This document shows positions 19,868 to 30,151 of a DNA stretch of 64,000 nucleotides, piece after piece. The DNA is from Candidatus Accumulibacter sp. ACC003. Its GTDB lineage: Bacteria > Pseudomonadota > Gammaproteobacteria > Burkholderiales > Rhodocyclaceae. A program made the position numbers and the translations under genes. The stretch's first letter is position 1; each line of letters begins with the position of its first letter. The notes beneath the pieces were generated by a model. That model ran no database searches. It was not told the DNA's origin and was given only the letters and a program-made list of their open reading frames with translations. The stretch spans positions 434,001-498,000 of the forward strand of contig NZ_CAJQTX010000002.1 of the NCBI RefSeq assembly GCF_907163085.1, written 5' to 3'.

Positions 19868-20074
19868 CCACGACCATGGGAAGTCAATCGCGAAGCTCGC
19901 CGCATCGCCTGAATGCAACGGGCAACCGCACTGCGCGGCACCTCTTCCCGGCCCGTAGCGAACTGCGCTGGCGGTGTTGTAGGCCCCCTCGTATTCGTCC
20001 ATCGAGCACGATAAATAAATCACTTCTACCGAGGCGGGATGATCGCGCTGAACTATGATGCGGATGCGCATTTT
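19868..20074. repeat. Diverged direct repeat, copy B
   Basis: Second copy of the roughly 210-base sequence at 18505-18716. Shared blocks include GGGAAGTCAATCGC, CTGCGCGGCAC/GCTGCGCGGCAC, GCGCTGGCGGTG and ATCACTTCT. The minus strand reads a short peptide beginning MRIRIIVQRDHPASVEVIYLSC, similar to copy A but diverging after about 45 residues. The remaining bases between the toxin stop (19790) and the next gene (20126) show nothing else. Confidence 0.6.
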
Positions 20075-20125
20075 CCCTGAACCTGCCTGCCATCCCCATC
20101 GACCTAGCCGCCAGCGAGACCTTCG

Positions 20126-21949
20126 ATGAAACTCTTGTCACCCCTTCTGCCGGCCATCGCCGGCTTCGCCCTCGCCTGTGCGCCGCCGGCGGCGGCCGAG
20201 ATGTCGCCGGCCGAGGTTTATGCGCGCGCCGCGCCAGCCGTTGGAACTCTTGAACTGCTGAACGCCGACGGCGTAGTGATCGACCTGCGCAGCGCGGTGC
20301 TGGTGGCGAAAAATCGCTGGCTGACGGTCTGCGAGGGACTCGCGGCGGCGACGTCCTTAAAGGTCTCCTCGACTTCGCAACGCCTCGACGCACAGCTCAT
20401 CGCCCGCGACGCCAAACGCAACCTGTGCGCCCTGGCAACGCCGGCAGCGACGCCTGCCGGCACTCCCCTCGAGATCCGCGACGAGGCGCCTGCTCCCGGA
20501 CTGCGGGTGTTTGCCGTATCGAACGCGCTGGGACTCGGCGTCGGCGTTTCGGATGGACTCGTCGGCGGCGTCAGGTCGTTCCCGGAGGGCTCGTACATTC
20601 AGTTCTCGGCGCCGGTTTCGCCGGGTTCGCAGGGCGGCGCCTTGCTCGACGATGTGGGCCGCTTGCTGGGGATCATCGAGTACCGGCACCGCAGCGGCCA
20701 GAACGTCAACTTCGCGGCTCCGGCCACATGGATCGGCGAAGTTGACGCCCGCGCGGCGGCCGATCGGCTGGAGAATCAGCGCCACGACGAGGCCGCCGGA
20801 CTGGCGCGAGACGCGCGCTGGGTCGAACTGAATTCGCTGGCCAGGGCGTGGGCGACGACGGTGCCCGAGTCGCCCGAAGCCTGGCGTTTTGCCGCGCGCG
20901 CAGCGGCACAGCTTGGCGATACAGCGCAAGCGCTAGCCGCCTGGCAAAATCTGCGGCGCCTGGCTCCCGACGCGAACGACAGCGCGATCGGCCTGGCGAC
21001 GGTGCTGTTGAAGCAGGGGCAAGTCGAGCCAGCGCTGGCGCTGGCCGAAAAGCAGCTCGCGCGCGACGCTCAGGATGCATCGATCTGGCTCGTCTATGCG
21101 CAGGCTCTGCGCGCGGCAGGCAAGAGCGGCGAGGCGGAAGTCGCGTATCGTCGCGCGACCGAACTCGATCCGTGGCTGCTTGACGCGTATGCCGATCTCG
21201 CGGCGCTCGCCGAGGAGCGTGGCGACGCGGCGACTGCGCTGGCAATCTGGAGCCGCCTCTCGGGTCTTTACCCGAACATCGCCGCCTTTCGCTATCAACT
21301 CGTTCGCGCGCTCCTCCAGGCTGGCCAGCCTGATCGCGCATACACGGCCTTGCGCCAGCTTCCCGAGGGCGAAGGCGAAAGCGCCACCGCGTCTTACTGG
21401 CGGGGAATCACGCTGCGCAAACTGGGGCGGCCGGTCGCTGCCGTTGCCGCGCTGCGCGAGAGCATCGCCCGGAGCTCGCCGGGCGACATGCAGACCTGGA
21501 TCGCGTTGTCGATAGCCCTGGCCGAACTGCGCCGACACCCCGAGGCCATCGACGCGGCGCAACACGCCGTGCACGCCGACCCGGACAACGCCGATGCGAA
21601 ATTCTGGCTGGCGGTGCAACTCAAGGACGGTGGCCGCGCGGCCGAAGCGATCACCATCGCCCGTGCGCTGCTTGACAGCCGGCCGGCCGATGCTGCGGTC
21701 TGGCGACTACACGGTTTCACGCTGGCGCTTCTCGGGAAAAGGAAGGAGGCGATCAAATCGCTCGAGAAGTCGCTGGAACTCGAGCCTAAACAGGGCAAGG
21801 TCTGGGCGGCACTCGCCGAGACCGCTTACGCAGACGGCCAGGACGAAGCCGCACGCCGCGCCTACGAGCAACTGCGAACGATCGATCCGGAATACGCACG
21901 GCAGGTGTACAAGACACTGATCGTCACTTACGAGGAGCGCGCCAGATGA
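20126..21949 (+). CDS. Secreted trypsin-like pseudoprotease with TPR repeats
   Basis: A 607-residue protein with a signal peptide (hydrophobic to about residue 24, AAA-E cleavage). An HtrA/trypsin-like domain follows (about 30-210), then roughly ten tetratricopeptide repeats (about 240-595). Aligned with the next gene's product, all three catalytic positions are changed: the histidine is E70 (TVCEGL instead of TNCHVI), the aspartate is N99 (KRNLCAL instead of TRDVCLL) and the serine is Q169 (PGSQGG instead of PGSSGG). It therefore cannot act as a serine protease, while its fold and TPR platform appear kept. The stop overlaps the start of the active-type paralogue by ATGA. A role as scaffold or regulator of that partner in the periplasm is inference. 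Confidence 0.85.
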   Translation: MKLLSPLLPAIAGFALACAPPAAAEMSPAEVYARAAPAVGTLELLNADGVVIDLRSAVLVAKNRWLTVCEGLAAATSLKVSSTSQRLDAQLIARDAKRNLCALATPAATPAGTPLEIRDEAPAPGLRVFAVSNALGLGVGVSDGLVGGVRSFPEGSYIQFSAPVSPGSQGGALLDDVGRLLGIIEYRHRSGQNVNFAAPATWIGEVDARAAADRLENQRHDEAAGLARDARWVELNSLARAWATTVPESPEAWRFAARAAAQLGDTAQALAAWQNLRRLAPDANDSAIGLATVLLKQGQVEPALALAEKQLARDAQDASIWLVYAQALRAAGKSGEAEVAYRRATELDPWLLDAYADLAALAEERGDAATALAIWSRLSGLYPNIAAFRYQLVRALLQAGQPDRAYTALRQLPEGEGESATASYWRGITLRKLGRPVAAVAALRESIARSSPGDMQTWIALSIALAELRRHPEAIDAAQHAVHADPDNADAKFWLAVQLKDGGRAAEAITIARALLDSRPADAAVWRLHGFTLALLGKRKEAIKSLEKSLELEPKQGKVWAALAETAYADGQDEAARRAYEQLRTIDPEYARQVYKTLIVTYEERAR

Positions 21950-24363
21950 AGGAACAGATCAAGGCTGGTGCCGCCGCCATGCTGCTCGCGCTGCCGGGGG
22001 TCGCTGGCGCCCTCGCGGCAACCGGCAGCGAGCTTTCGCCCGAGCAGGTCTTCGCACGAGTCGCGACGGCCGTCGTCACCGTGCGCGGCTTCGACGACCA
22101 CGGAACCGAGCTTGCTCAGGGCAGCGGCGTCGTCGTCGCACCGGCGCAGGTGGCAACCAACTGCCATGTGATCCGCGACGCATCGCTGATCCGCGTCGAG
22201 ACGACGGCGAGCAGCGCGGCGGCAGAGCCAGCGAATCACGCGGCCAGGGCGGCCGCGCCAGGTCTCGTCAGCCAGTGGACGCGCCAGGACGCGACCCGCG
22301 ACGTCTGTCTCCTCTCGGTCGACGGCCTCGGCGCACGACCCGTGCCGCTGCGCCAGGCCGACTCGCTGGTCGTCGGCGAGCGCGTGCTGGCCATTGGCAA
22401 TCCACTGGGCTTTGGCGTCAGCAGCAGCGCCGGGCTGATCGTCGCCACGCAGATGGCCGACGGCCAGGCGCGGCTGGTGACCAGCGCCGCTGTTTCGCCG
22501 GGCTCCAGCGGCGGCGGCCTGTTCGACCTGCAGGGCCGTTTGATCGGGCTGACGACGGCGATACTGGGCACCGGTCAGCGCCTCAACCTGGTGCTCTCGG
22601 CCGACGGCATCGACCAGCTGCAGGCGCACGGCCGAAGGCCGGCGCCGGGTGAGGCGCTGCCCGCGCCGGAACCGCGCAGGCTCGCCGACGGCGACAGCTT
22701 CACCCTCGCCGCCGACTGGCCGGCGCTCGAAGCGCATGCGCGCCGATGGATCGCCGCGCAGCCGACTTCGGCGCCCGCGCACGTCGCTCTCGCCAGGGCC
22801 CTGAGCGAAACTGACCGCCACCCGCAAGCGAGCGCCGAGCTTGCAGCTGCGCTCGAACTCGATCCGTATTACGCCAGCGCCTGGTACCAGAAGGCAGTCT
22901 TGCTCGATGCCCGCGGTGATCGCCGCGCCGCCGAAGAGGCCTTGGCTCGCTCGCTCGAATTGCTGCCCAGCGCGGCGGTGCCGCGACGGATCGAGGCGCA
23001 CTGGCTGCTGCAGGCGAATCGCCTGCAGGAAGCTCGCGAGGTCGCGCTGCTCGCCGTCCGGCTCGACGCCGGCAACGCCGGCGGCTGGAGCACGCTCGGA
23101 GCGATCGACGACGCGCTCGGACACCACGCCGACGCCGCGCACGCTTACCGTGTCGCGCTGCGGCTTGGCGAGCCGGATCCCGAACTGCAACAAAAGATCG
23201 CCCGCTCGCTCGCGCATGAGGGCCAGACCGAAGCCGCCAGGAGCGGTGCGCTATCTCAGGGCGCCGCCTTGTCGCAGGCAGAAACGTGGCACACCATCGG
23301 CTCCGGCGAACTGACACGTGGGCGCCTCGGCGCCGCGCAAGACGCCTTCCGCAAGGCACTCGAACTGGCGCCGGAGTACGCTCCGGCGTGGAGCGACCTG
23401 GGCACAACGCTGACCCGCCTCGACCGCCTGGCCGACGCCGAGAAGGCCTACGACAAGGCGCTGCAATTCGACCCGAAGAACGCCAAAGCGCGCGCCAATC
23501 GCGCCAACGTGCGCCGCAGCCTCGGGCAGCTGCCGGCGGCGCTTGAAGACGCCAGGCAGGCCACTCGCGACGCGCCGCAAGAGGCGCACGCCTGGCGTGT
23601 CTATGGCCTGATCAGCAGCGAACAACGGAACTACCCGGAGACGGTCGTCGCTTTCAGCAAGCTAGACGAACTCGGCAGCGCAACGCCCGATGACCTCGCT
23701 TCGCTAGGCGAAGGCCTGGCTGCCGTCGGCAAGCTGCCGGAAGCGCTGGCGGCCTTGCACCGCGCCGAAAAGGAGAATCCAAATCTGCCGCGCTTGCAAA
23801 TCGTCATCGCCAAGGTGCTCGGCAACTCGGGCGACATCGCCGGCGCGCTCGGCTACCTTGACCGCGCCGTCGCAGCCGAGCCGGGCAATGCCATTGCCTG
23901 GAGCAGCAAGGGCTACGCCTTGATGCGCCTGGGACGACTGCCGGAGGGCGCGGAGGCGCTCGAAACCGCCGTGCGCCTGGCGCCCGACTTGGTTAACGCC
24001 TGGATCAACCTGGGTGAAACGCGGCTGCGCCAGGGCCAGCTCGGACGCGCCATCGAAGCGCTTGAAAAAGCCGTTGCCCTCAACCCGGAGGCCCTCGATG
24101 GCCGGCTCTACCTCGCCCAGTCGTATCTGGGCTCGCGTCAGGCAGCGAAGGCTCGCGAACACTCGACGGCGGTGCTGGCGCGCCAGCCTGACCAGGCCGC
24201 AGGCCTGGGAATCCTGACCATGGCCTACCTGATGGAAGGCAATGAAACGGCTGCCGCGCAACCCTACGCGCGGCTGCGAGCGATCAACCCGAACGCCGCG
24301 CGTACGCTGAAGGCGCAAGCGACACGCGCCGGGCTGTCGCTGGCCGCGCACCTCCCGGATTAG
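21946..24363 (+). CDS. Secreted trypsin-like serine protease with TPR repeats
   Basis: An 805-residue protein with a signal peptide (cleavage near ALA-AT, about residue 25). A chymotrypsin/HtrA-type protease domain spans about 30-215, followed by about fifteen TPR repeats to the C-terminus, such as AWSDLGTTLTRLDRLADAEKAYDKAL. The triad is complete: H74 in TNCHVI, D119 in TRDVCLL and S188 in SPGSSGGGLFD. No PDZ domain is seen, which separates it from DegP/DegS. The long TPR array probably recruits substrates or partners. The start codon overlaps the stop of the pseudoprotease gene, so the two are translationally coupled and probably made in similar amounts. Location is predicted to be periplasmic. 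Confidence 0.88.
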   Translation: MKEQIKAGAAAMLLALPGVAGALAATGSELSPEQVFARVATAVVTVRGFDDHGTELAQGSGVVVAPAQVATNCHVIRDASLIRVETTASSAAAEPANHAARAAAPGLVSQWTRQDATRDVCLLSVDGLGARPVPLRQADSLVVGERVLAIGNPLGFGVSSSAGLIVATQMADGQARLVTSAAVSPGSSGGGLFDLQGRLIGLTTAILGTGQRLNLVLSADGIDQLQAHGRRPAPGEALPAPEPRRLADGDSFTLAADWPALEAHARRWIAAQPTSAPAHVALARALSETDRHPQASAELAAALELDPYYASAWYQKAVLLDARGDRRAAEEALARSLELLPSAAVPRRIEAHWLLQANRLQEAREVALLAVRLDAGNAGGWSTLGAIDDALGHHADAAHAYRVALRLGEPDPELQQKIARSLAHEGQTEAARSGALSQGAALSQAETWHTIGSGELTRGRLGAAQDAFRKALELAPEYAPAWSDLGTTLTRLDRLADAEKAYDKALQFDPKNAKARANRANVRRSLGQLPAALEDARQATRDAPQEAHAWRVYGLISSEQRNYPETVVAFSKLDELGSATPDDLASLGEGLAAVGKLPEALAALHRAEKENPNLPRLQIVIAKVLGNSGDIAGALGYLDRAVAAEPGNAIAWSSKGYALMRLGRLPEGAEALETAVRLAPDLVNAWINLGETRLRQGQLGRAIEALEKAVALNPEALDGRLYLAQSYLGSRQAAKAREHSTAVLARQPDQAAGLGILTMAYLMEGNETAAAQPYARLRAINPNAARTLKAQATRAGLSLAAHLPD

Positions 24364-24593
24364 CATCGGCGGCCATTCGGCCGTGCCTAGACGGTCCTGA
24401 CAAAAGTCGCTGACCGGGCGAGGCAGATCCGGGCCGCGAGCGGGCGGTATGGGAACGCCACGCGGATGACGACGACGACGCCGGCAAGGCCAGCAATCGG
24501 CGTGGCGTCTGCAACAAGATGCGCATGTGTTATTGTGCCGCCGGGGCGCCACGGCGCTATTGCTGATTTCAAACCCACCCGGCGCCAATTGCC

Positions 24594-25256
24594 ATGAACG
24601 TCACCATCGACATCGTTTCCGACCTGGTCTGCCCCTGGTGTTTCATCGGCAAGCATCGGCTGGCCGAGGCGTTTGAACTGGTCGAAGACCAGCATCCCGA
24701 AACCCGCTTCCAGGTCAACTGGCTGCCGTTCTTTCTCAATCCCGACACGCCGCCCGAGGGCGAGCCGTATCGCGCTTTCCTGGAGGCCAAGTTCGGCGGC
24801 GCGGCGCCGGTCGACACGCTGCAGCGCAAGGTCGCCGAGGCCGGCAATGAGGTGGAACTGGCGTTCAACTTCGCGCGCATCGTGACGCGTCCGAACACCT
24901 TGCGGGCGCACCGCCTGGTCTATCGCGCGCAGGCCATCGGCCATCGACCGGCAACCGTCGAAGCGCTGGTCGAGCGTCTTTTCGTTGGCCATTTTCAGCG
25001 CGGCGAGGACATCGGCGACGTGCATATCCTGGCCGATATCGCCACCGCTTGCGGCGACCGCAAGGACCACGTGCTCGCCTACCTGGAGAGCAACGAGGGC
25101 GAGCAGCACGTCAAAAGGCTGGCCGACAAGGTCGCCGCGATGGGCGTTACCGGCGTGCCCTTCTATATCATTCAACGTCGCTTGACGGTCTCGGGCGCGC
25201 AGACCGGCGAAGCACTGGCGACGGCGATCACGCAGGCGATGACGCCGGCGCACTAG
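24594..25256 (+). CDS. FrnE/DsbA-like thiol oxidoreductase (2-hydroxychromene-2-carboxylate isomerase-like fold)
   Basis: A 220-residue DsbA-superfamily protein without a signal peptide, so cytosolic. It starts MNVTIDIVSDLVCPWCFIG with the CPWC redox motif at residues 13-16. An all-helical insertion lies in the middle, and GVTGVPFYII is the cis-Pro loop. This arrangement is that of FrnE/YwbO-type proteins, several of which act in oxidative-stress tolerance. The exact partner or substrate is unknown. It is transcribed toward glmS; a small palindrome overlaps its stop. Confidence 0.88.
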   Translation: MNVTIDIVSDLVCPWCFIGKHRLAEAFELVEDQHPETRFQVNWLPFFLNPDTPPEGEPYRAFLEAKFGGAAPVDTLQRKVAEAGNEVELAFNFARIVTRPNTLRAHRLVYRAQAIGHRPATVEALVERLFVGHFQRGEDIGDVHILADIATACGDRKDHVLAYLESNEGEQHVKRLADKVAAMGVTGVPFYIIQRRLTVSGAQTGEALATAITQAMTPAH

Positions 25257-25261
25257 CCGGC
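25244..25261. terminator. Possible bidirectional hairpin between the FrnE-like gene and glmS
   Basis: GCCGGC (25244-25249) and GCCGGC (25256-25261) form a 6-bp stem over a 6-base loop that contains the FrnE-like stop codon. The two genes converge here with 17 bases between them. There is no T-run, so this is tentative. Confidence 0.3.
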
Positions 25262-25273
25262 AGCGTCGACGCG

Positions 25274-27103
25274 CTACTCGACGGTCACCGATTTCGCCAA
25301 ATTGCGCGGCTTGTCGACGTCGGTGCCGCGGACCAGCGCAACGTGGTAGGCGAGGAGTTGCAGCGGTACGACGTGCAGTAGCGCCGACAAGGCCCCGTAG
25401 TGCTCGGGGAGGTGCAGGACGTGGATGCCGTCCGACTCCTGCATTTCGCTGTCGGCGTCGGCGAAGACGTAGAGCTCGCCACCGCGGGCGCGGACTTCCT
25501 GCAGGTTGGACTTGAGCTTTTCGATCAGCGCGTCGTTGGGCGCGACGGCGATCACCGGCATGTCGCAGTCTACCAGCGCCAGCGGCCCATGCTTGAGTTC
25601 GCCGGCCGGATAAGCTTCGGCATGGATGTACGAGATTTCCTTGAGTTTCAGCGCGCCTTCCATGGCAATCGGGTAATGGCGGCCGCGCCCGAGGAATAGC
25701 GCGTGCTGCTTCATCGAGAAGCGCTCCGACCATGCGCGGATCTCGGGCTCGATTTCGAGGATCTTGCTGACGGCCACCGGCAGGTGCCGCAAGGCGTGCA
25801 GTTCGGCGACCTCGGCCTGTTCGCTCAGCCGATTGCGCAGCTTGGCGAGAACCAGCGTCAGCAGATAGAGTGCGGCCAGCTGGGTGGTGAAGGCCTTGGT
25901 CGACGCGACGCCGATTTCCGGCCCGGCGCGGGTAATGAAGCGCAGGCTATTCTCGCGCACCAGCGACGATTCGGGAACGTTGCAGATGCACAGCGTGCGC
26001 TGCATACCAAGCGCTTTGGCGTGCTGCAGCGCGGCCAGCGTGTCGGCGGTTTCGCCCGACTGAGAGATGGTCACCACCAGGGTCTGCGGGTCGGGCACCG
26101 AGTCGCGATAGCGGTATTCGCTGGCGACCTCGACCGTGCACGCGATGCCGGCGATCGATTCGAGCCAGTAGCGGGCGACCAGACCAGCGTGATAACTCGT
26201 TCCACAGGCGATGATCAGCACCTGCTTGACGTCGCGGAGGATTTCTTCGCTGGCGGCGCCAAACAGGCCCGGCTGGATGCTGTGCGCCGTACCAAGCATT
26301 TCCAGCGTATTGGCCAGCGCCACCGGCTGCTCGAAGATCTCCTTCTGCATGTAGTGCCGATACTGGCCGAGCTCGACGGCGTCGGCCGAGAGCTGCGACT
26401 CGCTCTCTTCGCGCTCGACCGGCGTACCGTCGACGCGGACGATGCGATAGCTGTCGCGCATTAGTTCGGCGCAGTCGCCGTTCTCCAGGTAGACGATGCG
26501 GCGCGTCACCTGTAGCAGCGCCGAGGCGTCCGATGCGGCGTAGCAGCCGTCATCGGTGAGACCCAGAAGCAGCGGCGATCCTTCGCGCGCGACGACCACC
26601 CGGCTGGGGTCGGACGCGCGCAGTACGGCCAGCGCGTAGGCGCCCTGCAGCTGCGCCAGTGACTGGCGAACCGCGGCCAGGAAGTCGGGCGCGGTCTTCA
26701 GTTCGTGGGCGATCAGGTGCGCGACGACTTCGGTGTCGGTCTCCGAGGTGAATTCGTAACCAGCGGCTTTCAGGCGCGTGCGCAAGGCCACGTGATTTTC
26801 GATGATGCCGTTATGCACGACTGCCAGACCTTCGGAGATGTGCGGATGCGCGTTGCGCTCGCTCGGCACCCCGTGCGTGGCCCAGCGGGTGTGGGCGATG
26901 CCGGTGTGACCAGCGACCTGTGAGGCTGCCGCCTGCGCGCTCAGCTCGGCGACGCGGCCAACCGAACGCAGGCGCTGCAGGCCCTGCTCGGTGATCAGCG
27001 CCAGACCGGCCGAATCGTAGCCGCGGTATTCGAGCTTACGCAGACCTTCTAGGAGAACCGGGACGATATTGCGGTCGGCGACCGCAGCGACGATGCCACA
27101 CAT
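25274..27103 (-). CDS. glmS: Glutamine--fructose-6-phosphate aminotransferase (isomerizing)
   Basis: Makes glucosamine-6-phosphate from fructose-6-phosphate and glutamine, the first committed step to UDP-GlcNAc for peptidoglycan and LPS. The 609-residue product starts [10 protein letters not shown], where Cys2 is the Ntn-glutaminase nucleophile after Met removal. Two SIS sugar-isomerase domains follow ([13 protein letters not shown] and [15 protein letters not shown]), and the C-terminus [13 protein letters not shown] is the conserved tail that closes the active site. It follows glmU by seven bases on the same strand, giving a glmUS operon. No glmS ribozyme-like leader is present, as expected outside Firmicutes. 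Confidence 0.97.
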   Translation of the reverse strand: MCGIVAAVADRNIVPVLLEGLRKLEYRGYDSAGLALITEQGLQRLRSVGRVAELSAQAAASQVAGHTGIAHTRWATHGVPSERNAHPHISEGLAVVHNGIIENHVALRTRLKAAGYEFTSETDTEVVAHLIAHELKTAPDFLAAVRQSLAQLQGAYALAVLRASDPSRVVVAREGSPLLLGLTDDGCYAASDASALLQVTRRIVYLENGDCAELMRDSYRIVRVDGTPVEREESESQLSADAVELGQYRHYMQKEIFEQPVALANTLEMLGTAHSIQPGLFGAASEEILRDVKQVLIIACGTSYHAGLVARYWLESIAGIACTVEVASEYRYRDSVPDPQTLVVTISQSGETADTLAALQHAKALGMQRTLCICNVPESSLVRENSLRFITRAGPEIGVASTKAFTTQLAALYLLTLVLAKLRNRLSEQAEVAELHALRHLPVAVSKILEIEPEIRAWSERFSMKQHALFLGRGRHYPIAMEGALKLKEISYIHAEAYPAGELKHGPLALVDCDMPVIAVAPNDALIEKLKSNLQEVRARGGELYVFADADSEMQESDGIHVLHLPEHYGALSALLHVVPLQLLAYHVALVRGTDVDKPRNLAKSVTVE

Positions 27104-27110
27104 GGTCAGC

Positions 27111-28469
27111 TCACTTTTTCTGTTTTTGTGGCCGTTTCCAGCCGGTGATGGAAACCTGCCTGGCGCGCGACAGCGTCAGCGTGTCTGGTGGTGCGTCCCT
27201 GGTCAGCGTCGTTCCGGCGCCGAGGGTCGCGCCGCGGCCGACGGTGACCGGCGCCACCAGCTGCGTGTCGGAGCCGATGAAGGCGTCGTCCTCGATGACC
27301 GTCTTGAATTTGTTGGCGCCGTCGTAGTTGCAGGTAATCGTGCCGGCGCCGATGTTCACCCGGCTGCCGATGATCGCATCGCCGATATAGGCCAGGTGGT
27401 TGGCCTTCGACTGCGCGGCGACCTTGGTATTCTTGAGTTCGACGAAGTTGCCAACGTGCACGCCGGCGGCGAGTTCGGTGCCCGGGCGAAGTCGGGCGAA
27501 GGGGCCAATCACGCCATCGGGTCCGACGATCGCGTCTTCAATGTGAGTGAAAGCGGCGAGGCGCGTGCCGGCGCCGATGCTGGCGTTCTTGAGCACGCAG
27601 CACGGGCCGATCTCGACGGCTTCGTCGAGCACCACCTTGCCCTCGAAAACGCAGTTGACGTCGATGAACACGTCGCGTCCGCAGAGCAGTTCGCCACGCA
27701 CGTCGAGACGCGCCGGATCGGCCAGGCGAACGCCCTGTTCGAGCAGCCGATCGGCGGTGCGGCGCTGCGCGATGCGCTCGAGTTCGGCGAGCTGGACCTT
27801 GCTGTTGACGCCCAGCACTTCCCATTCGCCCTGCGCCGAAACCGTGCGAATCGGCACGCCGGCGATCACCGCCATGCCGACGACGTCGGTCAGGTAGTAC
27901 TCCTGCTGCGCATTGTCGTTCGACAGACCGCGCAGCCACTCGGCGAGGCGCGCCGTCGGCAGCGCGATGATGCCGCTGTTGACTTCGCAGATCGCGCGTT
28001 CTTCGGCCGTAGCGTCCTTTTGCTCAACGATGCGCAACACCTCGCCGGCGGCGTTGCGGACGATTCGCCCATAGCCGCCGGGATTGATGAGGTCGACGGT
28101 GAGAATCGCCAGCGCGTCACGCGCGGCGTGCACCAGGGACTGCAGGGTCGCGGCCTGAATCAGCGGCACGTCGCCGTAGAGCACCAGCGTGGTCTGCGCG
28201 TCCGACAGCTGCGGCATCGCCTGTTGCACCGCGTGGCCGGTTCCCAGTTGCGGCTCCTGCAGCGCCCAGAGCAGGTCTGGCGCGTCGATGCTCGCGCGCA
28301 GCGCATCGCCGCCGTGCCCATAAACGACGCAGATGGTCTGCGGCGTCAGGCTGCGGGCGGCATCGATGACATGCGCGAGCAAGGCCTTGCCAGCTACTTC
28401 ATGAAGAACCTTGGGCAGGTTCGAATGCATGCGCTTGCCTTGGCCGGCAGCGAGGATGACGATATTCAT
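27111..28469 (-). CDS. glmU: Bifunctional GlmU: UDP-GlcNAc pyrophosphorylase / glucosamine-1-phosphate acetyltransferase
   Basis: Carries out the last two steps to UDP-N-acetylglucosamine. The 452-residue product has the N-terminal nucleotidyltransferase with [18 protein letters not shown] (residues 6-23). A left-handed beta-helix of hexapeptide repeats from about residue 250 includes the acetyl-CoA-site region [19 protein letters not shown]. It is the first gene of a glmU-glmS pair. The basic C-terminal tail is typical of the trimeric enzyme. A 237-base gap to gltD upstream holds nothing I can identify apart from presumed promoter sequence. Confidence 0.97.
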   Translation of the reverse strand: MNIVILAAGQGKRMHSNLPKVLHEVAGKALLAHVIDAARSLTPQTICVVYGHGGDALRASIDAPDLLWALQEPQLGTGHAVQQAMPQLSDAQTTLVLYGDVPLIQAATLQSLVHAARDALAILTVDLINPGGYGRIVRNAAGEVLRIVEQKDATAEERAICEVNSGIIALPTARLAEWLRGLSNDNAQQEYYLTDVVGMAVIAGVPIRTVSAQGEWEVLGVNSKVQLAELERIAQRRTADRLLEQGVRLADPARLDVRGELLCGRDVFIDVNCVFEGKVVLDEAVEIGPCCVLKNASIGAGTRLAAFTHIEDAIVGPDGVIGPFARLRPGTELAAGVHVGNFVELKNTKVAAQSKANHLAYIGDAIIGSRVNIGAGTITCNYDGANKFKTVIEDDAFIGSDTQLVAPVTVGRGATLGAGTTLTRDAPPDTLTLSRARQVSITGWKRPQKQKK

Positions 28470-28706
28470 TGGCTAGCACCCAATCGGACGATGAGGGCCT
28501 GGCGGTGGCCCTCGGGGGTAAGACACGGCAGCAGTCGGCGCCTGCCGACGCCATCCCGGCAGCAGCACCTGCCTCCGGCGCTGCAAGGTATTATTCCAGC
28601 ATCCGCAGGCGAAGAGCGACGACTATGTCACGCTTCCTGGCGTTTCGGTCGAGCCGGCACGGCAGCGGCCGAAGCTGCGGACGCCAGCCGGCATCGACAC
28701 CCTCAT

Positions 28707-30149
28707 TCAGCGCGGCAGCTCGGAGCTACCCATCAGGAAGGCATCGACTTCACGCGCACACTGCCGACCTTCACGAATCGCCCAGACGACCAGCGACTGA
28801 CCGCGCCGCATGTCACCGGCGGCGAAGATCTTGCGCGCACTGCTCGCGTAGCAACCGTCGCCATCGGTGGTCGCCTTGACGTTGCCACGCGCGTCGAGCT
28901 CGACGCCCAGTTGTTCGAGCAGGCCTTTCTTGACCGGCGAGACGAAACCCATGGCCAGCAACACCAGATCGGCCGGGATCTCGACCTCGCTGCCCGGAAT
29001 TTCAGTCATCCGACCGTTCGCCCAATCGACGCGCACCAGTTGCAAGGCTTTCACCTTGCCGTTTTCACCGATCAGCGCCTTCGTCGAGACGGCAAAATCG
29101 CGCACACAACCCTCTTCATGCGAGGACGAGCTGCGCATTTTCAGCGGCCAGTACGGCCAGGTGAGGCTCTTGTTCTCGCTCTCGGGCGGCTGCGGCATCA
29201 ACTCGAACTGGGTCACCGACAGGGCGCCATGGCGATTGCTGGTGCCGACACAGTCGGAGCCAGTGTCGCCGCCACCGATCACCAGCACGTGCTTGCCGGT
29301 TGCCATGATCTGCCCGGGTACAGCATCGCCGGCGTTGACCTTGTTCTGTTGCGGCAGGAATTCCATGGCGAAGTGGACGCCAGCGAGCGCGCGGCCCGGC
29401 ACATTCAGATCGCGGGGAGCCTCGGCGCCACCGGCCAGGATGACCGCGTCGAACTCGGCCAGCAAGCGCTCGATGGGAAACGCGTTGGCTCCGTCACCAC
29501 CAACATCCTGATTGACGCGAAAGTCGACGCCCTCGGCCGACATCTGCTCGACGCGACGGTCGATGTGTGACTTCTCAAGCTTGAAATCCGGGATGCCATA
29601 ACGCAGCAGACCGCCCAGCCGGTCGCTCTTCTCCAGAACGACCACGCTGTGACCGACGCGCGCCAGCTGCTGCGCGGCCGCCAGGCCTGCCGGGCCCGAG
29701 CCGACAACGGCGACGGTCTTGCCGGTCTTGACCTTCGGCGGCTGCGGGACGATCCAGCCTTTTTCCCAGCCCTTATCAACAATCGCGTGCTCGATCGACT
29801 TGATGCCCACCGGGTCGGTATTGATATTCAGCGTGCACGCCGCTTCACACGGCGCCGGACAGATCCGGCCAGTGAAGTCCGGAAAGTTGTTGGTCGAGTG
29901 CAAGACGGCCAGCGCCTGCTGCCAGTTACCCCGGTAAACCAGGTCGTTCCAGTCGGGAATGATGTTGTTCACCGGGCAGCCGGTATTGCAGAAGGGGATT
30001 CCGCAGTCCATGCAACGCGCGCCCTGAACACCCGCTTGCTCGTCGTTAAGCGTGACGATGAACTCGCGGTAGTGCTTCAAACGCGCGGCGGGCGCCTCGG
30101 CGACTTCGGCCAGGCGCTGATATTCGATAAATCCAGTCGGCTTTCCCAT
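28707..30149 (-). CDS. gltD: Glutamate synthase small subunit
   Basis: NADPH-oxidising beta subunit of glutamate synthase; it passes electrons through iron-sulfur clusters to the GltB subunit. The 480-residue product has N-terminal cluster cysteines ([17 protein letters not shown] and [11 protein letters not shown]). An FAD-binding motif ([17 protein letters not shown]) follows, and then an NADPH-binding motif ([15 protein letters not shown]). It begins two bases after the gltB stop, so the two subunits are co-transcribed and probably coupled in translation. Length matches the family. Confidence 0.97.
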   Translation of the reverse strand: MGKPTGFIEYQRLAEVAEAPAARLKHYREFIVTLNDEQAGVQGARCMDCGIPFCNTGCPVNNIIPDWNDLVYRGNWQQALAVLHSTNNFPDFTGRICPAPCEAACTLNINTDPVGIKSIEHAIVDKGWEKGWIVPQPPKVKTGKTVAVVGSGPAGLAAAQQLARVGHSVVVLEKSDRLGGLLRYGIPDFKLEKSHIDRRVEQMSAEGVDFRVNQDVGGDGANAFPIERLLAEFDAVILAGGAEAPRDLNVPGRALAGVHFAMEFLPQQNKVNAGDAVPGQIMATGKHVLVIGGGDTGSDCVGTSNRHGALSVTQFELMPQPPESENKSLTWPYWPLKMRSSSSHEEGCVRDFAVSTKALIGENGKVKALQLVRVDWANGRMTEIPGSEVEIPADLVLLAMGFVSPVKKGLLEQLGVELDARGNVKATTDGDGCYASSARKIFAAGDMRRGQSLVVWAIREGRQCAREVDAFLMGSSELPR

Positions 30150-30151
30150 GC

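Noticed and set aside
27069-29570. An 833-codon open frame on the plus strand
   Set aside because: It lies opposite glmU and gltD, both certain. Its product is rich in His, Arg and Gln with no recognisable domain, the usual result of reading GC-rich genes backwards.
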